A DNA stretch of 14,178 bases, taken from Solirubrobacteraceae bacterium (lineage in GTDB: Bacteria; Actinomycetota; Thermoleophilia; Solirubrobacterales; Solirubrobacteraceae). Shown in pieces: positions 5,525 through 12,411 of this stretch. Where the stretch lies: positions 1-14,178 of the forward strand of contig JASHQV010000007.1 of assembly GCA_030038955.1 (NCBI GenBank), written 5' to 3'. Under the pieces are notes generated by a model, which saw only the letters and a list, made by a program, of their open reading frames with translations, had not been told where the DNA came from and did no database searches. Made by a program: the position numbers and the translations under genes. Each line of letters opens with the position of its first letter. The first letter of the stretch is position 1.

Positions 5525-6601
5525 ATGACGGATATCGAGGCCGTCGGGCGCGCTCGCAACGAGGCCCGGTCGGCAATGCAACAGGCACTCGACGAGTTGG
5601 GCCGCGTGATCGTCGGCCAGGACGCGATGCTGGAACGACTGCTGGTGGGTCTGTTGGCCGGCGGTCACGTGCTGCTCGAGGGAGTGCCGGGGCTGGCCAA
5701 GACGCTGACCGTGAAGACGCTAGCCGCTGTGCTCGGCGGCAGCTTCGGGCGGATCCAGTTCACGCCCGACCTGGTGCCGGCCGACCTCGTCGGCACCCGC
5801 ATCTGGCGCCCCGACACGGGTCGCTTCGACACCGAGCTCGGGCCCGTGTTCAACAACTTCGTGCTGGCCGATGAGATCAACCGGGCGCCGGCGAAGGTGC
5901 AGTCGGCGCTGCTCGAGGTGATGCAGGAGGAGCAGGTCACGATCGGCGGGACGACACACCGTGTGCCCACCCCATTCATCGTGATGGCGACCCAGAACCC
6001 GATCGAGTCAGAGGGCACCTACCCGTTGCCCGAGGCGCAGGTCGACCGCTTCCTGATGAAGATCATCGTCGACTACCCGAGCACCGGCGAGGAGGCGGCG
6101 GTCGTCGGTCGCAGCCTGGAGCTGCCGCCGGCGATCCGGGAGTGCCTGACGCTCGCCGATCTGCGGCGCCATGCGGAGGCCGTGAGCACGGTCGCCGTCC
6201 ACCGCGAGCTGATCGGCTACGCGGTCGCGCTGGCCGACGCGACCCGGCATCCCGAGCGCCACGGGCTCGACCAGCTGGCGCCGCTGATCGAGTTCGGCTC
6301 GAGCCCGCGCGGGCCGATCGGGCTCGTGCAGGCCGCCCGTGCGCTGGCGCTGCTGCGCGGCCGGACGCACATCGACCCGCGCGACATCCGTGATCTCGCG
6401 CCGGACATCCTCCGCCACCGGATCGTGCTGTCCTACGACGGGCTCAGCGAGGGAGTCACCGCCGACGCGCTGCTGGAGCAGATCCTCGAAGCGGTCGCGG
6501 CCCCGGGCGCGGAGCGGCTGATCCGAGATCCGGCCGTGTCCGGCGAGGCCGACGCGGGTGCGACCGTGCTGCGCGGGAGCGACTCGGCCGGATTGGCGTG
6601 A
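5525..6601 (+). CDS. MoxR-family AAA+ ATPase
   Basis: 358-aa cytoplasmic AAA+ ATPase of the MoxR group (AAA_3 plus lid domain). Walker A is GVPGLAKT (53-60), Walker B is FVLADEI (112-118), and sensor 1 is ATQNP with N158. The MoxR block ESEGTYPLPEAQVDRF follows. The lid carries the GSSPRGPIGLVQAARALALLRGR sensor-2 region, where the family usually has GASPRA. MoxR ATPases act as chaperone-like remodellers with VWA partners. The ATG is chosen because GGAGG (5516-5520) lies four bases upstream and the N-terminus (...VIVGQD) fits the family; it is the only gene in the block with a clear SD. Its stop overlaps the DUF58 GTG by four bases. The last ~30 residues are a variable tail. Confidence 0.95.
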   Translation: MTDIEAVGRARNEARSAMQQALDELGRVIVGQDAMLERLLVGLLAGGHVLLEGVPGLAKTLTVKTLAAVLGGSFGRIQFTPDLVPADLVGTRIWRPDTGRFDTELGPVFNNFVLADEINRAPAKVQSALLEVMQEEQVTIGGTTHRVPTPFIVMATQNPIESEGTYPLPEAQVDRFLMKIIVDYPSTGEEAAVVGRSLELPPAIRECLTLADLRRHAEAVSTVAVHRELIGYAVALADATRHPERHGLDQLAPLIEFGSSPRGPIGLVQAARALALLRGRTHIDPRDIRDLAPDILRHRIVLSYDGLSEGVTADALLEQILEAVAAPGAERLIRDPAVSGEADAGATVLRGSDSAGLA

Positions 6602-7530
6602 GCGCTCGCATGCGTTCGGGCGAGCGAGCACCGCAGCTGCAGGCGCCCGCCGCGCGGCAGGGGCCCGGGCCGATGCCGCGCGCCTTGGTCGACGCGCTCG
6701 ACGTCGCGGTCACCCGCCTGGTCACGCGCACGCTACCCGGCAGTCGGCAGGCGACCGGCGTCGGGCCGGGACTGGAGCTTGCGCAGCTACGCCCCTACGA
6801 GACCGGCGACGACGTGCGCCACCTCGACCCGGCGGCCAGTGCGCGAACCGGCACGCTGCACGTGCGCCTGCACGTGCCCGATCGAGCGCTCACCACCTGG
6901 ATCGTCCTCGACCTGTCTCCGTCGATGGCGTTCGGCACGGCGCGGCGGCTGAAGGCCGACGTGGCCGAGGGGGTCGCACTCGTGTTCGGGCGGCTCGGGG
7001 TGCGGCGGGCGGGCGGCGTCGGACTGATCGGATTCGGGGTGAGACATGGCCCGGTGCTTCCACCGCGTGGATCGAAGCCCGCTCTGGTCGCCCTGCGGGC
7101 GTTGCTGGATGCGGGCGTGGCGCCCGACGGCCACCACGATCCCGAGGACCTGGCGGCGGCGCTGCGGCGTGCCGCGCGCCTGGCCACGCAGCCGGGGCTG
7201 GTCGTGGTGATCTCCGACTTCCGCAGTCAGCGCCGCTGGGAGCGGCCGCTCGGCGCGCTGCGCCTGCGTCACTCGCTGCTGGCGATCGAGGTCAGCGACC
7301 CGCGCGAGGCCCAGCTGCCAGCGGCTGGCCGGCTGTCGCTGGTCGATCCAGAGAGCGGGGTGCTGGTCCAGGTCGACACGTCGCGGCGGCGTCTGCGCGA
7401 GCGGTTCGAGCAGCTGGAGTCAGAGCGACGGCAGCGGGTCGCCGCTGAGCTGCGGCGGCTGCAGGTCGACCACGTCGCGCTGTCGACCGACCGCGACTGG
7501 CTGCTCGAGCTGGGGCGCCGGCTGCGATGA
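6598..7530 (+). CDS. DUF58-domain protein with VWA-like fold
   Basis: 310 aa, with no TM helix and no signal peptide, so probably cytoplasmic. The DUF58 signature is at 65-83 (RPYETGDDVRHLDPAASAR); most family members have a Trp at the end of the DxR-x-I-D-W part, and here it is Pro (P78). A VWA-like metal site follows: D105-x-S107-x-S109 (LDLSPSM) and D207 (VISDF). The C-terminus is a helical, Arg-rich segment (262-295). Mycobacterial Rv1480 is the well-known neighbour-type example between moxR1 and a VWA gene. The GTG overlaps the MoxR stop and its own TGA overlaps the next ATG (ATGA), so it is tightly coupled on both sides. ATG 6610 is an alternative start. Confidence 0.9.
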   Translation: MSARMRSGERAPQLQAPAARQGPGPMPRALVDALDVAVTRLVTRTLPGSRQATGVGPGLELAQLRPYETGDDVRHLDPAASARTGTLHVRLHVPDRALTTWIVLDLSPSMAFGTARRLKADVAEGVALVFGRLGVRRAGGVGLIGFGVRHGPVLPPRGSKPALVALRALLDAGVAPDGHHDPEDLAAALRRAARLATQPGLVVVISDFRSQRRWERPLGALRLRHSLLAIEVSDPREAQLPAAGRLSLVDPESGVLVQVDTSRRRLRERFEQLESERRQRVAAELRRLQVDHVALSTDRDWLLELGRRLR

Positions 7531-8477
7531 GCTTTGCCTCGCCACCGTGGCTGCTGGCGCTGCTGCTGATCCCGCTGGCGCTGCTGGCCGTACGCCTCGC
7601 GCGCCCGCGAGCGCGGCGCTATGCCGTGCGCTTCACCGCGGTCGAGACAGTTCAGCAGGCGATCGCCGATGGTGGCGCTGCCAGCCGTTGGCGGCGCCGG
7701 GTCCCAGCCGCGCTGCTGCTGGCCGCGATCGCCGCGCTGGCGCTGGCGCTCGCCCGCCCCCAGGTCACGCGCCGCACCCCGATCGGCGACGCTTCGCTCG
7801 TGCTGGTGCTCGATCACTCCGGCTCGATGGCGGCCACCGACGTCAAGCCGACCCGCCTGGTCGCCGCCAACCGCGCCGCGAAGGCGTTCGCCGAGCAGCT
7901 GCCGTCGAGCGTGCGGCTGGGGGCAATCACGTTCTCCACCACGCCCGACGCGGTGCAGCAGCCGGTCGCCAACCACGCCGCCGCGCTGGCGCTGCTGCGC
8001 TCGGCGGTGGCAAACGGCGGCACCAACACAGGCGGCGCGCTGGCGTTGGCGCTGCGGCTGCTCGAAGCCGGCAACCGGCGTCACCCGCCGTCGGCGATCG
8101 TGCTGCTGTCCGACGGCGCCGCGAACCTCGGCGTCAGCCCCGTGACCGTCGCCGCCCAGGCGAAGCGCGACCACGTGCCGATCTACACGGTCGCACTGGG
8201 GACGCCGAACGGCGAGCTCAGCACAGGTCCGTTCACCGCGCCCGTCCCCGTCCCACCCGACCCGCAGCTGATGGCCGCGATTGCCGCCACGTCGGGGGGA
8301 CGGGCGTTCGACGCGCGCTCCGCCGACGAGCTCAGCTCGATCTACAAGGCGCTCGGCCGACACCTGGGCACGATCGCCCGCCACCACGAGATCACGCTGG
8401 TGTTCGCGCTCGCGGGGCTGGCGCTGCTGCTCGGTGCCGGCGCCGCGTCGGTGCGCACCTCTGGCTCGCTGCCGTGA
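7527..8477 (+). CDS. Membrane VWA-domain protein 2 (BatA-like)
   Basis: 316 aa, the same length and topology as the first VWA protein. It has TM helices at about 8-24, 59-76 and 289-307, with the VWA domain between the second and third. The MIDAS is complete: D96-x-S98-x-S100 (LDHSGSM), T166 (GGTNTG) and D196 (LLSDG). The Gly in DHSGS is closer to the consensus DxSGS than DVSAS in copy 1. It overlaps DUF58 by four bases. The MoxR-DUF58-VWA order equals the mycobacterial moxR1 locus, so this copy is probably the ancestral partner and copy 1 the added one (inference). It is the last gene of the block. Confidence 0.9.
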   Translation: MSFASPPWLLALLLIPLALLAVRLARPRARRYAVRFTAVETVQQAIADGGAASRWRRRVPAALLLAAIAALALALARPQVTRRTPIGDASLVLVLDHSGSMAATDVKPTRLVAANRAAKAFAEQLPSSVRLGAITFSTTPDAVQQPVANHAAALALLRSAVANGGTNTGGALALALRLLEAGNRRHPPSAIVLLSDGAANLGVSPVTVAAQAKRDHVPIYTVALGTPNGELSTGPFTAPVPVPPDPQLMAAIAATSGGRAFDARSADELSSIYKALGRHLGTIARHHEITLVFALAGLALLLGAGAASVRTSGSLP

Positions 8478-8486
8478 GCGGTCGGC

Positions 8487-8516
8487 GTGCGGCGGCGTGC
8501 GGCGGCGTGCGGCGGC
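8487..8516. repeat. Three tandem copies of a 10-bp unit
   Basis: GTGCGGCGGC is repeated exactly three times (8487-8496, 8497-8506, 8507-8516) and then degenerates into GCAATCGCAC. It fills the gap between the operon and the SDR relic. No function is evident; slipped-strand expansion is the simplest explanation. Confidence 0.75.
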
Positions 8517-8546
8517 GCAATCGCACGCGGGAGAATGCCCGGCAGC

Positions 8547-8849
8547 ATGAGCAGGCTGTCAGGCACGCGCGTTCTCGTGACCGGTGGCACCAGCGGCCTC
8601 GGTCGCGCGATGGCTGCCGCGCTCGTCGAGGCGGGCGCGGAGGTGGCGATCGCTGGACGCCAGCGCGCGGTCGGAGGCGGCCGCGGCGCAGCTTGGACCC
8701 GGATGCTCGAGCCTGGCACGGGCCGCGTCGTGACGATCTCGATGAGCGACTCGACGATGGCGCGACGAGGATTCGTCCCGTATGGACGGATCGTGGCCAC
8801 CGAATTCGACGACTGGAACCGTCGGCGGGCGACGCGCCGAGGAAACTAA
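8547..8849 (+). pseudogene. Short-chain dehydrogenase remnant with two internal deletions
   Basis: The 100-codon frame stitches together three separate pieces of one SDR. Residues 1-40 are the Rossmann start (VTGGTSGLGRAMAAAL, then VAIAGRQR). Residues 52-80 are the segment around the active-site strand (GRVVTISMSDSTM, then RRGFVPYG, where Y79 would be the catalytic Tyr). Residues 81-90 (RIVATEFDDW) look like an SDR C-terminal tail. The usual 90-100 residues between pieces 1 and 2 are missing, as is everything between the Tyr and the tail, including the catalytic Lys. Near 8668-8703 another frame reads ARSEAAAAQLGPG, the natural continuation of helix C, so a frameshift accompanies the first deletion. 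The piece cannot fold as an active SDR. ATG 8535 is an alternative start. Confidence 0.65.
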
Positions 8850-8852
8850 AGT
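8847..8852 (+). promoter_or_regulatory. Candidate -10 box for the SDR-membrane protein pair
   Basis: TAAAGT fits TANNNT and ends 12 bases before the ATG at 8865. It begins with the TAA stop of the SDR relic. There is no SD for that ATG and no clear -35. The spacing is like that of the boxes at 3874 and 3032. Confidence 0.3.
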
Positions 8853-8864
8853 CCACGAGCGAGC

Positions 8865-9602
8865 ATGGATCTCGGCATTGAAGGACGCGCGGCGCTGGTC
8901 ACCGGAGCCTCCAAGGGACTCGGATTCGGGGTTGCGCAGACGCTGGCCGCCGAGGGAGCACGGGTGGCGATCAGCTCGCGCTCGCAGGAACGGATCGAGC
9001 GGGCAGCACACACGATCGGCGCACGCGCGTACGTGCACGATGGCGCCGACGTCGACGGTGCCGCGGGTCTCATCGCCCGGGTCGAGCGTGACCTCGGATC
9101 GCTGGACATCCTCGTCACCAACAGCGGCGGGCCGCCCGCCTCGCCCGACGCCATGTCGTTCTCCGCGCAGCAGTGGCGCACGGCGTACGAGCTGCTGACG
9201 CTCGGGCAGCTGGAGCTGGTCAAGGCGGCGCTGCCCGGGATGCGGCGGCGTGGCTGGGGGCGGATCCTGTCGCTGTCGTCGAGCGTCGTCCGCGAGCCGA
9301 GCTCGGTGCTGGTGCTGTCCAGCTCGCATCGAGCCGCACTGCTGGCGGCGCTGAAGACGATCTCGACGCAGGTCGCTGGCGACGGCGTCACCGTCAACAC
9401 GCTGCTGCCCGGCCTGATCGACACCGACCGCATCCGCGAGCTGGGAGCCGGCTCGCCGGACCGCCTCGCCGAGATTCCGGCGGGACGGATCGGCACCGTC
9501 GCGGAGTTCGCCGCCGCGGCCGCGTTCCTCTGCTCGGCTCCGGCGGCCTACATCACCGGCACCACCCTGCTGGTCGACGGCGGCGCACTGCACAGCGTGT
9601 GA
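8865..9602 (+). CDS. SDR-family oxidoreductase with non-canonical active site
   Basis: 245-aa classical-length SDR. The NAD(P)-binding TGASKGLG is at 13-20. NSGGP (86-90) stands where NNAG is usual. The strand-5 serines are SLSSS (136-140), and a family-typical TGTTLLVDGG end (231-240) follows. Instead of YxxxK the sequence reads S152-S-S-H-R156, so the proton-donor Tyr is Ser and the Lys is Arg. A known branch annotated as 3-oxoacyl-ACP-reductase-like SDRs shares this S..xR pattern (LSNSxRAA), so it is a subfamily trait, not a recent mutation. The reaction is unknown. The stop overlaps the next gene's GTG by four bases. It lies next to a decayed, distinct SDR. Confidence 0.88.
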   Translation: MDLGIEGRAALVTGASKGLGFGVAQTLAAEGARVAISSRSQERIERAAHTIGARAYVHDGADVDGAAGLIARVERDLGSLDILVTNSGGPPASPDAMSFSAQQWRTAYELLTLGQLELVKAALPGMRRRGWGRILSLSSSVVREPSSVLVLSSSHRAALLAALKTISTQVAGDGVTVNTLLPGLIDTDRIRELGAGSPDRLAEIPAGRIGTVAEFAAAAAFLCSAPAAYITGTTLLVDGGALHSV

Positions 9603-10855
9603 CGCGCATGCGACTGCCCGCTCGTAGCGGCTGGAGCAGCCCACGGATCGCGGCGCTTACCGGGTTGCTGGCACTGCTGGCAGCGACCAACCGCTGGATG
9701 AGCTGGAGCGGCGGCGCGCGCCTGCTGACGGCCCACGACGAGCATGCCTACCGGCAGATCGCGCTGGCAGCCCCCGGCCTGCCCTCGGCGCACCTGCCCA
9801 ACCAGTACGCGCAGCTGTTCGCGCTGAACTACGTGGTCGGTCTCGTCCACGCCGGGCTGGACATCGACGTCGATGTCCTGTACCGAATCGTGTCGCTCGC
9901 GCTGATCGGCCTGATCTGCTGGACGCTGGCGCTCGCGGTCCGTCGCACGGGCGTGAGCACGCCGATGTTCGTGGTGTGCCTGGCGGCGTTCGTGCTCAAC
10001 ACCTACGCGCTTCGCTACTACCTGCTGGCGCTCGGCTACGTGACCGATCTCAGCTTTGTCCTGGCGATCGCGATCCTCTCGCTTGCGCTGCTCTCAGAGC
10101 GCTTCTGGCTGGCGCTGTTCGGGATCGTGCTGGCGACGCTGGCACGCCAGTCGGCGCTGCCGGTGACGTTTGCGGTCGCCGGAGTGTTCGCGTTCGCGCC
10201 GCCGTGGCGCCGGGCTCCTGCGCGGCTGCGCTGGGGCCGGGCAGCGACGCTGCTGCTGGTCCCGTGGGCCGTGTTCGGCGGGTTGCTGGCCGTCTCGGCA
10301 GGATTCTCGTCTCCGACGACACCCGGGGTCAGGGGATTGACGCTGGTGGGGGCGATCGAGCGGCTGCCGAGCGGCCTCGGGGCGCTCGCGGAGCACTGCG
10401 TGCGCGTGGCCAACCCACTGTTCATCGTCGCCGCCCTGCTGATCGTCGCAATCCTCGTCCGGGCTCGCAGGACGCCCACGCATCCCCGCCTGGACCGGCG
10501 ATTCTGGACGCTGCTCGTGCTCGGCCTCTCGGTGTGGCTGCAGCCGGTGGCGCTCAACCCCAGCTACAGCGGCCATCCCGAGCGCCTGGCGGTGATGTCG
10601 CTGATCCCGTTCGTAGTCGCGCTGGCGCTCGTGCTCGCCGACGTGGAGAGGTGCGGAGCGTCGCTGTCGCCGGGCCGCGCAGGGCTCGTCGTCGCAATCC
10701 TGGCGGTCGGCTCGCTGCACTATCTCTACACCTGGATCGGCCCGTCCACCGCCTTACAGGGCGCGGTCCTGCAGCTCATGGCGGCGGTCGCCGCGGGGTT
10801 CGCGGTCTGGCAGGGGCTAATGGTGAGGCGTGAACATGCGGCTCAGGTAGGGTGA
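9599..10855 (+). CDS. Polytopic membrane protein, candidate GT-C-type glycosyltransferase
   Basis: 418 aa and about ten hydrophobic helices from residue 18 onward. The first non-membrane loop after TM1 carries HDEHAY (46-51), resembling the acidic D/E motif in the first external loop of GT-C enzymes, which use polyprenyl-phosphate sugars. The LARQSALPV block (181-189), after a helix pair, and GHPERLAV (325-332), before a late helix, also fit that fold. No family is certain, and a transporter or lipid-linked enzyme remains possible. The GTG at 9599 overlaps the SDR stop (GTGA), as at 4538 and 6598; ATG 9608 is an in-frame alternative. Coupling to the SDR suggests they share a cell-surface glycan or lipid pathway (inference). 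It converges on the minus-strand gene at 10963. Confidence 0.65.
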   Translation: MTRMRLPARSGWSSPRIAALTGLLALLAATNRWMSWSGGARLLTAHDEHAYRQIALAAPGLPSAHLPNQYAQLFALNYVVGLVHAGLDIDVDVLYRIVSLALIGLICWTLALAVRRTGVSTPMFVVCLAAFVLNTYALRYYLLALGYVTDLSFVLAIAILSLALLSERFWLALFGIVLATLARQSALPVTFAVAGVFAFAPPWRRAPARLRWGRAATLLLVPWAVFGGLLAVSAGFSSPTTPGVRGLTLVGAIERLPSGLGALAEHCVRVANPLFIVAALLIVAILVRARRTPTHPRLDRRFWTLLVLGLSVWLQPVALNPSYSGHPERLAVMSLIPFVVALALVLADVERCGASLSPGRAGLVVAILAVGSLHYLYTWIGPSTALQGAVLQLMAAVAAGFAVWQGLMVRREHAAQVG

Positions 10856-10966
10856 CCCTAGGCAAACGATGGGGAGCCCTGGCAATGGGAAGCCCTGGCA
10901 ATGGGAATGGGAAGCCCTGGCCCACGCCCGGGTCTTGCGCCAGGCCTCGGCCTTCGACAAGGTCAC
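10817..10966 (-). CDS. Doubtful 49-aa ORF coupled to the sigma-linked membrane gene
   Basis: A minus-strand GTG at 10966-10964 overlaps the TGA of the 482-aa gene in the GTGA manner seen elsewhere in this window. It opens a 49-codon frame (starts MTLSKAEAWRKTRAWARAS) ending at TAG 10819-10817. The middle is encoded by the 16-bp tandem repeats and the end is antisense to the last codons of the membrane protein gene. No family is recognised. It may be a chance frame. Confidence 0.15.
   Translation of the reverse strand: MTLSKAEAWRKTRAWARASHSHCQGFPLPGLPIVCLGSPYLSRMFTPHH
10870..10922. repeat. Tandem 16-bp repeats between convergent genes
   Basis: TGGGGAGCCCTGGCAA (10870-10885) and TGGGAAGCCCTGGCAA (10886-10901) are followed by a partial unit TGGGAA (10902-10907) and a third copy TGGGAAGCCCTGGCCC (10908-10923). 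Each unit contains GGG...CCC self-complementarity. CCTGGC (10916-10921) can pair with GCCAGG (10939-10944). The array fills the 107-base gap between a plus and a minus stop codon and may help to end both transcripts. Confidence 0.7.
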
Positions 10967-12411
10967 CGGACGGTCAGTGTCGCGCTGCCGAACGGTGCGT
11001 AGCGCTTGCCGTGCGGGCCGATCACGCCAACGCTCACTCGGTAGCTCCCGCGACAGCGGAGCATCACTGGCAGGCTACCGGCGAAGATCGTGCCGCGCGG
11101 CGCCGCGTCGCCGCCACCGCGCAAGAGTTGCGCGCCGTAGCTCACCAGGCCGCGGACGTTCGGACGAACGCAGGCACGCCCAGCGTCGTCGGTGATCGTC
11201 CCGTAGTAGTTGGCGTCATTCAACAGGTCACGAAACTCGATCATGAAACCAGGGCCTGACAGCGTCGTGCGTAGGGACACTGAGGCAGGCACCAAGTGGA
11301 CTCGGTTGGGGGTAGCCGGGTTTCGCTGCGCTTGACGGGACCGCGCGGTTTGCGGGCTGGGTCTCACCCCCCGCCATCCCGGGAAGGTAGTGAGCCAGCT
11401 GCTGGGGCTGTTGTTGGCGTCGACGTAGCGGCCGATCTCCATATTTGGACCGTCAACGGTCACGATGTATGGGCCGATCGCGAGCGAACCGCTGAACCGG
11501 GCTGGTGCGGTGGCAACGCCGACGTTGTCCGACACGGGCGCTGAGGCGGCGGTCGGCGGCAGGTAACGCAACAGCGCCGCGTCCCACTCTCGCGGCCACT
11601 GCCACTTGACGGCGGTGACGCCATTGGGCTCGATTGCGACAATCTTGCCGTCTGGGGCAGGCAGTGACGCGGCCGTGACGTGACGCTGTACGGTCACATC
11701 GAGATCGAGCCGTCGCTGCCGTGCGCTGAGTGCGGCGGCCGTGATGATCGGCTGGGGCCGCTCCCGGGCGACACGCGCGACGAGCAGATCGGGATACTGC
11801 GACCGCTCGCGTCGCCGCGCCCTCGCCAGCCAGTTGCTCAGCGCCTTCTCGGCCTGCTTGCGTTCGCTGCCGGTGATCTTGATCTTTGGCGGCGTGCTGA
11901 CCCGGACGTAGCGCTCGACGAACAGGGCCACCCGCACCCGATCGACGACGACGACGCGCGTGTAGCGGGGGATCGCCTCGTAATGCGAGAGACCGCTGAT
12001 CCGGACCCTGAAATACGAGGTCAGGTGCCCGCGCGCCCCACCGCCCGCGGCGAACCCGCTGGTCGCGCCGATCACCGGCGCCCTCCCCGCCAGTGCTCGG
12101 TCCGCCACGGTCTGCCGCTTGCGAAGCACTGCATACTCGGCAAGCAGCGACTTCAACGATGCCTGCGCTGAAACCCCGGCACCCGATGACCGCTGCGCTG
12201 AGCTCCCGGCGGTTGACCGCGAGCCGTGCAGTGAAGCGAGCGCGCCGAGCAAGATCGCACCCGCGACGAGCACGCTCAACACGGGCACCACAACCCCCAG
12301 CGACAGGCGCCGCGACCGGGGGCGCGGCGCCCGCTCACCGGAGTCACCGGCAGGAGACCGGCGCGCCAGCTCCACGAGCTGGCGCTCGTACTCGCGAAAG
12401 ATCGTGCTCAT
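10963..12411 (-). CDS. Single-pass membrane protein partnered with an ECF sigma factor
   Basis: 482 aa. A short cytoplasmic N-terminus (MSTIFREYERQLVELARR, then a basic stretch RPRSRR to 36) is followed by one TM helix (about 37-59). A Ser/Ala-rich stalk comes next, then a large extracytoplasmic part with a likely coiled/helical stretch at 80-105, a central alpha/beta region and a beta-rich C-terminus with two Cys. The ATG overlaps the sigma stop by four bases (ATGA), the usual arrangement for an anti-sigma factor. The zinc-binding H-x3-C-x2-C motif of ZAS anti-sigmas is absent from the N-terminus, which is also shorter than a normal anti-sigma domain. The anti-sigma role is therefore inferred only from context and topology; an exported enzyme or wall-binding protein is possible. 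Confidence 0.75.
   Translation of the reverse strand: MSTIFREYERQLVELARRSPAGDSGERAPRPRSRRLSLGVVVPVLSVLVAGAILLGALASLHGSRSTAGSSAQRSSGAGVSAQASLKSLLAEYAVLRKRQTVADRALAGRAPVIGATSGFAAGGGARGHLTSYFRVRISGLSHYEAIPRYTRVVVVDRVRVALFVERYVRVSTPPKIKITGSERKQAEKALSNWLARARRRERSQYPDLLVARVARERPQPIITAAALSARQRRLDLDVTVQRHVTAASLPAPDGKIVAIEPNGVTAVKWQWPREWDAALLRYLPPTAASAPVSDNVGVATAPARFSGSLAIGPYIVTVDGPNMEIGRYVDANNSPSSWLTTFPGWRGVRPSPQTARSRQAQRNPATPNRVHLVPASVSLRTTLSGPGFMIEFRDLLNDANYYGTITDDAGRACVRPNVRGLVSYGAQLLRGGGDAAPRGTIFAGSLPVMLRCRGSYRVSVGVIGPHGKRYAPFGSATLTVR

Noticed and set aside
8559..9644. 361-codon minus-strand frame opposite the SDR genes
   Set aside because: Antisense shadow: the plus strand encodes an SDR with TGxxxGxG and a family-typical C-terminus.
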